A stretch of 63,295 nt of DNA. It comes from Flavobacteriales bacterium (GTDB lineage Bacteria; Bacteroidota; Bacteroidia; Flavobacteriales; Weeksellaceae). A program made the translations under genes and the position numbers. The stretch lies in assembly GCA_002747105.1 (NCBI GenBank), contig PDSY01000003.1, forward strand, positions 1 to 63,295. The letters are read 5' to 3'. The first letter of the stretch is position 1. The number at the start of each line of letters is the position of its first letter. Of this stretch, positions 51,801 to 60,558 are shown in pieces. The notes below the pieces were generated by a model. That model was not told the DNA's origin. It saw nothing but the letters and a program-made list of their open reading frames with translations, and did no database searches.

Positions 51801-52106
51801 AAACGAACCGATGGCATCGAAAAACTCAAAACTTACAATATCACAGGTGGAATACAATGGAAAGGCAAAAAAACGGGTATAAACGCTCAGTTTTCCTTTA
51901 TTAATAATGATTTTTCGGGTAATAATTTCTCTATTGTCGGCAACCAAATGTTGAACGGACTGAAAGCAGGAAAAAATCAAGTTTGGAGCTTGTCCCTACA
52001 ACAGCAAATTAATTCTTTCCTTCAACTCAATCTCAATTATGAAGGACGAAATACCAACCAAAAAACCATCCACATCGGTGGAATGCAAGTGAGTGCTCAT
52101 TTTTAG
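48876..52106 (+). CDS. 1076-residue outer-membrane beta-barrel protein
   Basis: A signal peptide MIKKIIFISFFICVNFINAQ begins directly at a TTG, so the start codon is TTG unless an upstream one is used. The body is mostly alternating strands with aromatic ends (for example TASIYDQNLPVQADGYTQ and LKAGKNQVWSLSLQQQI), ending in MQVSAHF with a terminal Phe. A region near 750-780 has VYKWTDYNGDGVQQLDEFE, an acidic loop like an EF-hand-type calcium site. I do not recognise a family; it may be a large porin or assembly protein. No TonB plug is visible. Confidence 0.78.
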   Translation: MIKKIIFISFFICVNFINAQVFSWQNPNNKIDTLSEEQIVTRNLEQDYFSRDTLHFVQAQKQIVLEDAILAKNKKSKILGELNTKGAIIRGVSFGNNQGSAMRSVMDLKINGKLSKDISITASIYDQNLPVQADGYTQTIDEFDKIYIQLNIKDHSTIKAGHIDLDKTNTYFAKYQRRSMGLEFDTKFGKENKTFFNLSAGVARSEFQRMRFQGIEGNQGPYRLQGKNEELFISIIPDSEQVFIDGVLMKRGEKNDYTINYNTGEITFTNARPIFKQNFITISYNYTNRNYARYLITGGVKHQRKKWTTSINWFLENDNKNAPLSLNLSDEDKTTLASAGNNPDLMYAPSGVKTDYDVNKILYKKIINNNQFYYEYSTDENDTLYQVAFTYFGENKGDYRIKQTINNGRIFEYIGENNGDYKAVRKLTAPTKTQVISAQSEYQLHNGKVGFDFSLSNRDVNLFSSKNQRENIGYAGRIYAQKTFSKKDWKGSPSFEFQHINKQFHILDRINDVEFSRDFNLAQEFNQKTQNRLIFSFNNEFKKQSFLNYQFNYLEERKSYQGIKNQIDFAWKKGKFNTIGDFSYLKTKGETLNTQFVKGQVATELSQPKGKWSIGGSMEHNLKKINALNEYDTTSFSWKEVFLGKKIGDSARTYLDAKIYFRDNDSIRNNQLTDVNRLVGFQAKSEIIKTKNTQFNTLIHYRKFFYQVDNSASKFNQDFVIGNVEYRQKLWENGLRFQAFYELGNGQEALREFQYIKVTDGQGVYKWTDYNGDGVQQLDEFEVAEYSDLAQYIRVYTNATQYVPSNKNSLKLNLSIHPALIFKSKNKFLKRWDFNFSLYSQNSFFKKNKVLILNPFEKNKDQILKNQNFLALAKFKNTASSGWSISYRFNANNNLINANFSKEERMLNAHFVNIGYRFSKTLNFSWENSFQDIKNSSENFKSRDFTLHNFETQPKLTYQFSTRIQSEISTGFKHKKRTDGIEKLKTYNITGGIQWKGKKTGINAQFSFINNDFSGNNFSIVGNQMLNGLKAGKNQVWSLSLQQQINSFLQLNLNYEGRNTNQKTIHIGGMQVSAHF

Positions 52107-52245
52107 GTTTTTAGGGATTGGGAATTGGGTATTAGAGGTTGGATAACTACAACTACAAAATCATGTTTGTTAAATTTATGTTTTAAAATGAATTTTACAC
52201 AAAATAAAAACCATAAATCGTATTAGGGAAATTCGTGTTACAAAA

Positions 52246-52271
52246 AAGGATTAACCTTTCGGCTAATCCTT
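52246..52271 (-). terminator. intrinsic terminator for the FadL-like gene
   Basis: aaggatta and taatcctt form an 8-bp stem; on the minus strand it is followed by a run of Ts. Confidence 0.75.
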
Positions 52272-52298
52272 AAATTATAATTCCTAAGTCGCTAAATA

Positions 52299-53717
52299 TC
52301 AAAACTTCCAACCAAGGGTTACATTAACATTATTTTGTTTATTTTCTACTTCGGAAACAATAGCGTTTTCAGAAGTAAGGTCAAAATCCGTAGAATAATA
52401 TCCCGAATTAAACGCCTCATAACCTTGCATAAAAGGATTCTGATACGCCGAGGAGGAAACATTTTGATAAGCTACATCTATAAAAAATGAATTGAAAGCA
52501 TATCCTATTCCCAAACCAAGCGTTCTCCTTGATGAAGTAAAAGGCTGATTTAATTGACCATTTGAAGCACTTACCGTATTGATTGAAAGAGATTCAAAAG
52601 GGCTATTCGCATAGGCATAACCTCCTCTTAATCTCAGTTTGTTCCATCTGTACTCCGCTCCTACCCTCAACTCGGAAGTATTTTTGGTATTTTTTCGGAA
52701 GAAATCATTCAATTCCACCTCTGCTCCTCCTTGCTCAGAGTATTTCGGTTTAGTTAGTCCAACCGTATAATCTACATTCAATGCAAATCGCTTATTGGGT
52801 ACAATTGCCGCACTCAAAGTCGTTTTAAAAGGACTTACCAAACGCCTATCTTCGGAATACCTACCCTCTGTTGCGTAGCCACTATTATCCTCTCCATACT
52901 CCCAATACACTCTTTCCATAGACCATAAAGTAGGTGTTTCCAAAGCAATACCCAACCTCAATTGATTACTGATTTTGGCAATTCCACCCAATGACATCGA
53001 AATGCCACTTGCTTGTTCTTCATACGGTGTATATTGCTTATCGAAGTCATATATTCTATTATCCAAATCTAATAAAAATGCAGCTCTATCGCCTTGTGTT
53101 ACTTTAGCACTTGAAAAATTTAACCCTGCACCAAAATAAAACGAATGATCATAGTTCGCTCCAAATCCAAGACTGAATTTAGACACTCTACCCGTTCTAT
53201 TGTAAGCGTGTCCTTTAAATGCTAAATTTCCCGTAACAGCGTTATTATTAGGGTCTATTAAATCTTTGGAAAAAGAAATATTTTCATCTGCTGGCGTTTC
53301 TACATATTTATCTAAACACTGGTTACTATAATTAACCGCTACATTCACAAACTTCCAATTCCCTTCCGATTCAGGACGAAAAATACCAATAACACCTACA
53401 TTCGATAGACCAGTAAGATTATTCTTATAAGTCAAAGATGTATTGTTTAAAGTAGCCTTATTTTGGTATCGATGAGAATCCAAAGATAAAGATACTTCGC
53501 CTGAAACAGCCACTCCTAATCCTGCTGGATTGGTTAAGAGTGCATTTGCTGTTCCTCCCAATGCACCATTGGAACCAACCATCGCATCGAATTTAGCGCT
53601 TCCTTTCATTACAGGATTAGCGTAAACCTCTGTTGTATTAGTAATTACACTAACATCCTGTGCCTGTACATAACAAGCCACCGAAAAACTAACGAGTATA
53701 ATTGATTTTTTTATCAT
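52299..53717 (-). CDS. OMPP1/FadL/TodX-family outer-membrane transporter
   Basis: A 472-residue outer-membrane protein with a signal peptide ending at VQAQ (about 17-20). The early segment GSNGALGGTANALLTNPAGLG (about 49-69) with the NPAGL hatch is the family hallmark; the rest is a beta-barrel ending in VNVTLGWKF with the terminal Phe. FadL-like channels carry hydrophobic substrates such as long-chain fatty acids and aromatic compounds across the outer membrane. It lies 16 bases downstream of the lipoprotein gene and is probably co-transcribed with it. Confidence 0.85.
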   Translation of the reverse strand: MIKKSIILVSFSVACYVQAQDVSVITNTTEVYANPVMKGSAKFDAMVGSNGALGGTANALLTNPAGLGVAVSGEVSLSLDSHRYQNKATLNNTSLTYKNNLTGLSNVGVIGIFRPESEGNWKFVNVAVNYSNQCLDKYVETPADENISFSKDLIDPNNNAVTGNLAFKGHAYNRTGRVSKFSLGFGANYDHSFYFGAGLNFSSAKVTQGDRAAFLLDLDNRIYDFDKQYTPYEEQASGISMSLGGIAKISNQLRLGIALETPTLWSMERVYWEYGEDNSGYATEGRYSEDRRLVSPFKTTLSAAIVPNKRFALNVDYTVGLTKPKYSEQGGAEVELNDFFRKNTKNTSELRVGAEYRWNKLRLRGGYAYANSPFESLSINTVSASNGQLNQPFTSSRRTLGLGIGYAFNSFFIDVAYQNVSSSAYQNPFMQGYEAFNSGYYSTDFDLTSENAIVSEVENKQNNVNVTLGWKF

Positions 53718-53733
53718 TTTCTTATTCTTTTAA

Positions 53734-54624
53734 TTATCTTCTAAATCCTCCCGATCTTCCACTTCTTCTGTTCGAACTGCTTGATGAACTTGGACGACTT
53801 GATGAATTATTTCTATATCCACTATTGCTTGGTCGGCTATAAGTAGGTCGGTTATAGGTATTTCTTCTCGGTCGATTTCTATACCCTGTATTTCTCCTTA
53901 CAGAAGAACCTCTATAGGTATTATATTTACTTCTTGTTGGTCTTCTGAATCCTGATTTACCACTTCTAAATCCTCTATAAGAATTCCCATTAGTAAAGCC
54001 ATCATAATGCCTACCATTAGCACCACTACGCTTATAACGATATCTCCTTGGTGTATTGTAAAAGCCACCATAAAATCCGTTATAGCCATTGTAAAAATAA
54101 GGATTATAATAACCATAATAAGGATTGTAATATCCCCAATAAGGGTCATATCCGAAATAAGACCAATTATTATAGAAAGGCATATTCCAAGGGCGATAAA
54201 ATCCCCAAGACCAAGGTGAACCCCAACCCATGGTATAGCCAAAACTACTTCCCCAATAAGGGTTGTACATTCCCCAACCATAACTCATATCCCAAGTATT
54301 ATCTTGGTATTCTGTACCTTGGAAACTACCCCAATCTGAAGAAGAATTTTGATTACTCCAATCGTTGTATCTATTTTGGGTTCTCTCTACATTTTCTTCA
54401 CTATTTCTAATAACACTACTGGTGTTGTCATAGTCGTAATACTCTCCTACCTGATTTTGTTGATTATCAACATATTCGGGTAGTGTATCTGTTTCTGGAT
54501 CATAATAGACGCCATCCGTCTCCGTATATTCATTCATTTGTATTCCACAAGAAGTCAGCATTAAACTAACTGACAAAGCAAGTGAAATCTTTGAAATGAT
54601 ATTTTTTGTGAATTTATTTTTCAT
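53734..54624 (-). CDS. Tyr/Trp/Gly- and Ser/Arg-rich surface lipoprotein
   Basis: About 296 residues from the ATG complementary to 54622-54624. The lipobox LMLTSC puts the lipidated Cys at about residue 26. The middle (about 95-190) is very rich in Tyr, Trp, Gly and Pro (for example NPYYGYYNPYFYNGYNGF); the rest is Arg/Ser/Gly-rich and disordered (RPSSSSSSNRRSGRSGG). No fold is recognised. It shares an operon with the FadL-like gene. A related Tyr/Gly-rich lipoprotein is frequent in flavobacteria, with unknown role. The longer frame starts upstream of the likely signal peptide. Confidence 0.75.
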   Translation of the reverse strand: MKNKFTKNIISKISLALSVSLMLTSCGIQMNEYTETDGVYYDPETDTLPEYVDNQQNQVGEYYDYDNTSSVIRNSEENVERTQNRYNDWSNQNSSSDWGSFQGTEYQDNTWDMSYGWGMYNPYWGSSFGYTMGWGSPWSWGFYRPWNMPFYNNWSYFGYDPYWGYYNPYYGYYNPYFYNGYNGFYGGFYNTPRRYRYKRSGANGRHYDGFTNGNSYRGFRSGKSGFRRPTRSKYNTYRGSSVRRNTGYRNRPRRNTYNRPTYSRPSNSGYRNNSSSRPSSSSSSNRRSGRSGGFRR

Positions 54625-54699
54625 AACTGCAAGTGATTTTTGTTTACCTATATTGTTATAATACCAAAAATATACCAAACTCAATTAGTGGTAAAAAAC

Positions 54700-54743
54700 A
54701 AAAGCTTGTTCAACCCCTAATTAATAGGATTCAACAAGCTTTC
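54700..54743. terminator. intrinsic terminator (DsrE gene)
   Basis: aaagcttgtt (54701-54710) and aacaagcttt (54733-54742) form a 10-bp stem. It lies after the DsrE gene on the minus strand. Confidence 0.65.
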
Positions 54744-54751
54744 TTTAGATG

Positions 54752-55108
54752 CTAAAAAGTTAAAACTTTATCGCTATCTACTACCCAATCCGCCAAAAAG
54801 TCCATTGTAGATTTGTCTGCTCCCTCAAAATAAGGATGGTTTTTATAAACACCACAACGAGCCATGCAAGTACCACAAACTTTTACAGGAACACCATTAG
54901 CGATTAAATCTTTCAACATTTGGGATAAATCTTGGTCGTATCCTTGTGGTGGCTTACAAACATCTCTTGCCATATCCACCGAATCGTTCATCAAAAAGAT
55001 TCTTACTTCCACTCCTTTTTTTCTTAAAGTTTCTACCAACCTTAATCCATTCCATGTAACATCTGTATTATCGTAAGGTTCTCGATTAAAAATAATTAGT
55101 GTTTTCAT
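54752..55108 (-). CDS. DsrE/DsrF-family protein
   Basis: About 118 residues from the ATG complementary to 55106-55108; the TTG upstream (55117) is less likely. The fold is that of DsrE/TusD: MKTLIIFNREPYDNTDVTWNGLRLVETLRKKGVEVRIFLMND, then a Cys pair VCGTCMARCGV (about 80-90), which may be redox- or sulfur-active. Relatives carry sulfur in persulfide relays. It is not near other sulfur genes here, so the role is open. Confidence 0.8.
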   Translation of the reverse strand: MKTLIIFNREPYDNTDVTWNGLRLVETLRKKGVEVRIFLMNDSVDMARDVCKPPQGYDQDLSQMLKDLIANGVPVKVCGTCMARCGVYKNHPYFEGADKSTMDFLADWVVDSDKVLTF

Positions 55109-55202
55109 TTTTTTCAATTTATATAATTAACGATACAAATATAGTGAATATTATGATAATATAATCAAGTGACAAAAATCGAGAATTGAGGGAAATCAAA
55201 AA

Positions 55203-55227
55203 AAAGACTGCCTTAAAGACAGTCTTT
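55203..55227. terminator. intrinsic terminator for odhB
   Basis: aaagactg and cagtcttt form an 8-bp stem; T residues follow on the minus strand after odhB. Confidence 0.75.
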
Positions 55228-55250
55228 CAATTATTTATAAAAAGAGTTGA

Positions 55251-56480
55251 TTATAATTCTAATGCTCTTCTTTCATCTCCATCAAATAAAAGTTCTACTG
55301 GGTTATCAATCGCTTCTTTTACAGCAACCAAGAAACCAACAGACTCTTTTCCATCAATGATTCTATGGTCATACGATAATGCCACATACATCATCGGACG
55401 AATAACCACCTGACCATCTACAGCCACAGGTCTTTGGATGATATTGTGCATTCCTAAAATCGCAGACTGAGGTGGGTTGATGATAGGCGTCGCCATCATA
55501 GAACCGAATACTCCACCATTCGTAATCGTGAATGTTCCTCCTGTCATTTCATCAATACTGATTTTTCCATCTCTTACTTTAGTTGCTAAATCTTTGATAT
55601 TCGCTTCCACTCCTCTGAAAGACATATTTTCAGCATTTCTCAATACTGGAACAAATAATCCTTTTGGACCAGAAACCGCAATAGAGATATCACAGAAATC
55701 ATAATTAATCTTATAATCTCCGTCAATAGAAGCATTTACATCTGGGAAAAGCTTCAATGCTCTTGTTACCGCTTTGGTAAAGAAAGACATGAATCCTAAT
55801 CCTACACCGTGTTTTGCCTTAAATTCTTCTTTGTATTTCGCTCTAATTCTGAAAATTTCAGACATATCTACCTCATTGAAAGTCGTCAACATTGCAGTTT
55901 CGTTCTTCACAGAAACTAATCTTGCAGCGATTTTTCTTCTTAGAACAGATAATTTTTTAGTCGTAGAAGTTCTCGCTCCATTTGTTAAGGCATTAGATCC
56001 CATAGATGGAACGGCTTTTACAGCGTCATCTTTGGTAATTCTTCCATCTCTTCCTGTTCCTGAAACTTGAGATGCAGACATTCCTTTCTCATCTAATACT
56101 TTTTTAGCTGCTGGAGAAGGCGTTCCCGTAGCATAAGTTTTTGGCGTTTCTGCCTTTGCTGCTACTTTTGGCGCTTCTGCTTTCACTTCTGCTTTTGGAG
56201 CTTCCTCTTTCTTTGCCTCAGCAGTTCCCTCTGGCTTAGCAGCACTCATATCGATTAAACAAACTACTTGTCCTACTTGCACCACATCTTCTTCTTCCGC
56301 TTTTAGTGTAATAATTCCACTTTCTTCAGCAGGAAGTTCAAGGGTTGCTTTGTCAGAATCTACTTCTGCAATGGGTTGGTCTTTTTCTACATAATCACCA
56401 TCTTCTACAAGCCAAGTTGCAATTTCTACTTCGGTGATAGATTCGCCTGGTGAAGGCACTTTCATTTCTAATATTGACAT
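55251..56480 (-). CDS. sucB: 2-oxoglutarate dehydrogenase E2, dihydrolipoyl succinyltransferase
   Basis: A 409-residue E2 core. The lipoyl domain (about 1-80) carries the lipoylated K44 (DSDKATLEL); an Ala/Glu/Lys-rich linker follows (about 83-118); the peripheral-subunit-binding domain is about 120-160 ([15 protein letters not shown]); the catalytic domain ends with [12 protein letters not shown], with H372 and D376 in the active site. It makes succinyl-CoA in the TCA cycle. The E1 gene lies 77 bases upstream on the same strand. Only one lipoyl domain, as usual for SucB. Confidence 0.96.
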   Translation of the reverse strand: MSILEMKVPSPGESITEVEIATWLVEDGDYVEKDQPIAEVDSDKATLELPAEESGIITLKAEEEDVVQVGQVVCLIDMSAAKPEGTAEAKKEEAPKAEVKAEAPKVAAKAETPKTYATGTPSPAAKKVLDEKGMSASQVSGTGRDGRITKDDAVKAVPSMGSNALTNGARTSTTKKLSVLRRKIAARLVSVKNETAMLTTFNEVDMSEIFRIRAKYKEEFKAKHGVGLGFMSFFTKAVTRALKLFPDVNASIDGDYKINYDFCDISIAVSGPKGLFVPVLRNAENMSFRGVEANIKDLATKVRDGKISIDEMTGGTFTITNGGVFGSMMATPIINPPQSAILGMHNIIQRPVAVDGQVVIRPMMYVALSYDHRIIDGKESVGFLVAVKEAIDNPVELLFDGDERRALEL

Positions 56481-56557
56481 ATCCTTATTTTTTTCTTTAT
56501 TTTTATTTTTTTTTAGGTTTTAGAGAATTTTCTAACCTCTAATATCTAAGTTCTTTA

Positions 56558-59335
56558 TTAAACCGTTACAGGTCTTTCTTCTGGTGCATCTTCTGTTCCA
56601 AACACCTTGTTAATCACTTCATTCTGAATTCTCTCAAACATCTTATGACTTCCTGGCGCTGGTGTTCCACTCGCTTCTGGAGATGCTACTTCAATTCCTG
56701 TATCTCTAAAGTTTCTTAAAATATACGACCACGCTCCCATATTTTCTGGTTCTTCTTGAGCCCAAATGATTTCTTTTCGCTTAGCATATTTAGCTAAAAT
56801 CTCTTCCACTTTTTCTTGGTTCAATGGATATAATTGCTCCAATCTCACTATGGCTACATTATCAGCATTGATTTTCTCTTTCTTCGCTAATAATTCGAAA
56901 TAAATTTTTCCTGTACAAAGCACTAACTTATCCACTTTGCTTGCATCAGCAGTTGGGTCGTCTAAAATCGGTTGGAAACTTCCATTCGCAAAATCTTCCA
57001 ACGGAGAAACCACTTGTGGGTGTCTTAATAAAGATTTAGGCGACATCACTACCAATGGCTTTCTGAAATTCCACTTCATTTGTCTTCTCATTAAGTGGAA
57101 ATAATTGGCTGGTGAAGTTACATTCGCCACCACGATATTCTCGTGAGCACAAAGGGTTAAGAATCGCTCTAACCTCGCCGATGAGTGCTCTGCACCCTGA
57201 CCTTCGGAACCGTGAGGAAGTAACATCACTAAACCGTTTTGCATCTTCCATTTTTCTTCGGCTGCTACTAAATATTGGTCTACCATAATCTGAGCTCCAT
57301 TCGTAAAATCTCCAAACTGAGCTTCCCAAATCGTTAAAGTTTTTGGTGAAACCATGGCATAACCATAATCAAATCCTAAAACTCCATATTCGGATAAATG
57401 AGAGTTATACGCCTCAAAAGTATTTTCAGAAATATGATTTAAAGGTACATATTCTTCCTCTGCGTCTTCTGTTTTCAATACCGAATGACGGTGAGAGAAT
57501 GTTCCTCTCTCCACATCTTCCCCAGAAATCCTTACATTATGACCTTCGGAAAGTAAAGTAGCGTAAATCAACCACTCTCCTAATGCCCAATCTAATTGAT
57601 TATTCTCAATCGCTTTCAAACGATTACTGAATAACCTTACAATTTTTCTAATGAACTTTTTATCTTCTGGAAGCGTTGACATCTTCACGGCTAATTCTTT
57701 TAATTGAGCCAAATCAAAGGTAGTGTCCACTTCTTTTTGTAAATCTCCTTCACGGAAAGAATAATCCTTCCAGATATCTTCCATAAAGGTATCCAATTTA
57801 TTTCTTTCTATTTCCTTAGAAGCATCGAAATCATCATCTAAAAGTGATTTAAACTCAGACTCCATTTCTTTAATCTTATCATGAGAAACGATATTCTCAG
57901 ATAGCAACTGAGCCTTATAAATCTCTCTTGGATTTTGATGCTTTTTAATGACTTTATAAAGTTTAGGCTGGGTAAACATCGGCTCATCCCCTTCATTATG
58001 TCCATATTTTCTGTATCCTAACAAATCGATATAAACATCTTTTCCAAATCTCGCTCTAAAGTCAGCAGCAAAACGCATTGCATGAACTACCGCTTCCACA
58101 TCATCTGCATTAACATGAAGTACAGGCGAAGAGGTAACTTTCGCAATATCAGTACAATAGATAGAAGAACGAGCATCTAAATAATTGGTAGTAAATGACA
58201 CCTGATTATTCACCACGATATGCACTGTTCCTCCTGTTTTGTAACCATCTAAAGTCATCATCTGAGCCACCTCATAAACGATTCCTTGTCCTGCAATCGC
58301 TCCATCTCCATGAATGACAATCGGTAAAACTTTTTTATAATCTCCTGTAAACTCTTGATCTACTTTTGCTCTACAAATTCCTTCCACCAAAGCAGCTACT
58401 GTTTCCAAGTGAGAAGGGTTGGGTGTTAAATGAATAGACACCTCTTCTCCTCTGGCTGTTTTTACTTTCTGAGATGCTCCCAAGTGATATTTCACATCTC
58501 CAGAAAATACATCTTCCTCGAATTCTTTTCCTTCGAACTCAGAGAAAATTTGTTTATAAGATTTTCCAAAAATATTCGTTAAGACATTTAATCTACCACG
58601 GTGAGCCATTCCTAAAACTACCTCATCTACTCCATGTTCAGAAGACCTTGTAATCAATTGGTCTAATGCAGGAAGTAAAGATTCTCCTCCTTCTAATGAA
58701 AACCTTTTTTGCCCCACAAATTTAGTATGCAAATAATTTTCAAAAGCAACCGCTTGGTTTAGTTTTAAAAGAATTTCCGTTTTTTCGTCTGCCGAAAGTT
58801 TTGGATGATTTTCATTGACATGTACCCATTGCTTGATGAAATCTTTTTCCTCCTGATTCTGAATATGCATATACTCCATACCAATAGAATCACAATACAC
58901 TTGTTGAAGGTGGTTAATGATTTCTTGCAAAGTAGCCGAAGTACTAAATCCAACTTCTGTTGCACAATTGAATTTTTGGTTCAAATCGGAAGCACTCAAC
59001 CCAAAGTTTTGAATATCCAAAGTCGGAGAGTAAGTTCTTCGCTCCCTTACAGGATTGGTTTTGGTGAACAAATGTCCTTTTTGTCTATACGCCTCGATAA
59101 GGTTAATGACTTTAAATTCTTTCATAATATCCTCAGAGGCACCACCGTTAGCAACGGTATTAACCATCTGCTGAACCTCTTCTATGTTTTCTCCATAGTT
59201 TTCCAAGGCAAAATCAAATCCTTGAAAAAAAGTTTTCCAAGAAGGCTCTAAGGCATCAGGATACTTTAAATATTGTTGATATAAATCCTCAATAAGCTGA
59301 GAATGAGCTGCATTTAAAAACGAAAATCTATCCAT
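56558..59335 (-). CDS. sucA: 2-oxoglutarate dehydrogenase E1
   Basis: A 925-residue thiamine-diphosphate enzyme that decarboxylates 2-oxoglutarate. The thiamine-diphosphate and metal motif is GDGAIAGQGIVYEV (about 330-343) with VNNQVSFTT; VVLGMAHRGRLNVL, HLETVAALVEG and LLPHGSEGQGAEHSSARLERFL are hallmarks. The N-terminal QLIEDLYQQYLKYPDALEPS binds E2. It is the first gene of sucA-sucB. Length is normal. Confidence 0.97.
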   Translation of the reverse strand: MDRFSFLNAAHSQLIEDLYQQYLKYPDALEPSWKTFFQGFDFALENYGENIEEVQQMVNTVANGGASEDIMKEFKVINLIEAYRQKGHLFTKTNPVRERRTYSPTLDIQNFGLSASDLNQKFNCATEVGFSTSATLQEIINHLQQVYCDSIGMEYMHIQNQEEKDFIKQWVHVNENHPKLSADEKTEILLKLNQAVAFENYLHTKFVGQKRFSLEGGESLLPALDQLITRSSEHGVDEVVLGMAHRGRLNVLTNIFGKSYKQIFSEFEGKEFEEDVFSGDVKYHLGASQKVKTARGEEVSIHLTPNPSHLETVAALVEGICRAKVDQEFTGDYKKVLPIVIHGDGAIAGQGIVYEVAQMMTLDGYKTGGTVHIVVNNQVSFTTNYLDARSSIYCTDIAKVTSSPVLHVNADDVEAVVHAMRFAADFRARFGKDVYIDLLGYRKYGHNEGDEPMFTQPKLYKVIKKHQNPREIYKAQLLSENIVSHDKIKEMESEFKSLLDDDFDASKEIERNKLDTFMEDIWKDYSFREGDLQKEVDTTFDLAQLKELAVKMSTLPEDKKFIRKIVRLFSNRLKAIENNQLDWALGEWLIYATLLSEGHNVRISGEDVERGTFSHRHSVLKTEDAEEEYVPLNHISENTFEAYNSHLSEYGVLGFDYGYAMVSPKTLTIWEAQFGDFTNGAQIMVDQYLVAAEEKWKMQNGLVMLLPHGSEGQGAEHSSARLERFLTLCAHENIVVANVTSPANYFHLMRRQMKWNFRKPLVVMSPKSLLRHPQVVSPLEDFANGSFQPILDDPTADASKVDKLVLCTGKIYFELLAKKEKINADNVAIVRLEQLYPLNQEKVEEILAKYAKRKEIIWAQEEPENMGAWSYILRNFRDTGIEVASPEASGTPAPGSHKMFERIQNEVINKVFGTEDAPEERPVTV

Positions 59336-59445
59336 TATTTACAGTTTAACTGTGTTTTATTTTATTTAGGCTCCAAATTTATTAAAAAATTAGGATTATT
59401 ATTATGTTTTTTTTAGAAAAATTCTATTTTTTTCTACTTATATAA

Positions 59446-60480
59446 CTATTTAGAAACAGGTAAAATAATTTTTAATTTCACTTCTTCTTCTGTTTTTGGC
59501 GCTGATAAAAAGATATATTCGGCTTTATTATATAATAAACTATCTTTTTTAGCTTTATTGGTGAGTGGTTTCACGCTATTGTAAATATTGGGTACATTCC
59601 CTTTTACATAAACCGAAAATGCTTTACTACGTTCCAAAGTCCGAAAGCCATATAATTTATCATTCAACTTCACCGAGGAAGACAAAGGAATCCCTAAATA
59701 ATAAGAAATTTGTTTATTTTTCATTTGATTAGGATTCATTATCATTTTCGGAAAACCGTATTCATCTTCTTTTTTATTTAAACTTACCCGAATATATTGC
59801 TGAAGTTGGTCTATATTATCCTGAACACTTTTTTGAAACATATTACCACTATTCATTACCGAAAAATGTTTTCCCAAAAGAATTTCTTCTTTTCTATCGT
59901 CCAACATAATACTATCATAGGTAATATTTGTAAAAATTTTCTCCTTTTCTATTCGATTAGACAATAGTTGTTCTAGACCATCTACCTGCTTATCCAAGAT
60001 GAAAAAAGTAGGTTCTTCTTTCCAATAATCTTCTATTTTATTTAAAATAGTTTTGGCTGGTTTCTCTACCAAATAAGTAACTTTGGTGGAGTTTTCGGTT
60101 TCGGCACTGAATAAAACTTTGACATAAAGCGGTTCTTGATTTCCTTTGAAATATTGATATTGAATATAATTTTCTTTTTGCTCAATAATAGAAAGTTCTC
60201 CCTTGATGTCGCCTTTTTTGTTGCGATAACTCATCGAACTGCCCACCCCTTGATAAGGTTGGTAATAGTTGATAAACAAATCTTTTTCACTCAATTCGTC
60301 TTCGTTCCACCTAACGAATTTTTGTAAATCGTTGTATTGGGAAAAAATCTCTTCCAACGGAAACGCATAATTTTTGTCCACTTGCACTTTTTGAGCATCT
60401 TCTATGATGTAAAATTTGGCAAATGCAAATCCTATGACAATCAACAATAATATAATGAGTAACTTTTTAGTCCAATTCAT
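59446..60480 (-). CDS. SRPBCC (START-like) domain membrane-anchored protein
   Basis: About 344 residues from the ATG complementary to 60478-60480. One N-terminal membrane helix (about 7-26), then a domain that begins KNYAFPLEEIFSQYNDLQKFVRWNE, the opening of SRPBCC polyketide-cyclase-like folds; the C-terminal part, after about 195, is unlike the first and contains YYLGIPLSSSVKLNDKLYGFRTLE, resembling GyrI-like ligand-binding domains. Function unknown. The N-terminal extension upstream of this ATG crosses a hairpin and is unlikely to be translated. Confidence 0.7.
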   Translation of the reverse strand: MNWTKKLLIILLLIVIGFAFAKFYIIEDAQKVQVDKNYAFPLEEIFSQYNDLQKFVRWNEDELSEKDLFINYYQPYQGVGSSMSYRNKKGDIKGELSIIEQKENYIQYQYFKGNQEPLYVKVLFSAETENSTKVTYLVEKPAKTILNKIEDYWKEEPTFFILDKQVDGLEQLLSNRIEKEKIFTNITYDSIMLDDRKEEILLGKHFSVMNSGNMFQKSVQDNIDQLQQYIRVSLNKKEDEYGFPKMIMNPNQMKNKQISYYLGIPLSSSVKLNDKLYGFRTLERSKAFSVYVKGNVPNIYNSVKPLTNKAKKDSLLYNKAEYIFLSAPKTEEEVKLKIILPVSK

Positions 60481-60500
60481 TTTAATATAGATGCAAGAGT

Positions 60501-60541
60501 GAAGAACCGAGAACCAATATTGTATTGATTCTTGGCTCTTC
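60501..60541. repeat. 19-bp hairpin built of GAACC/GATTC heptads
   Basis: Arms 60501-60519 and 60523-60541 pair along 19 bases with three G-U-type mismatches and a 3-base loop. The units aagaacc, gagaacc and their complements also appear at 22363-22393. Confidence 0.7.
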
Positions 60542-60558
60542 ATCTTGGTGCTAAAAAT

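Noticed and set aside
53898..54281. 127-codon open frame within the Tyr-rich lipoprotein gene
   Set aside because: Repetitive codons of the low-complexity gene keep other frames open; both alternative frames here (also 54048-54410 on the plus strand) have no features of real proteins.
58805..59251. 148-codon plus-strand frame opposite sucA
   Set aside because: It is antisense to a conserved part of sucA, with no promoter-like box or recognised domain.
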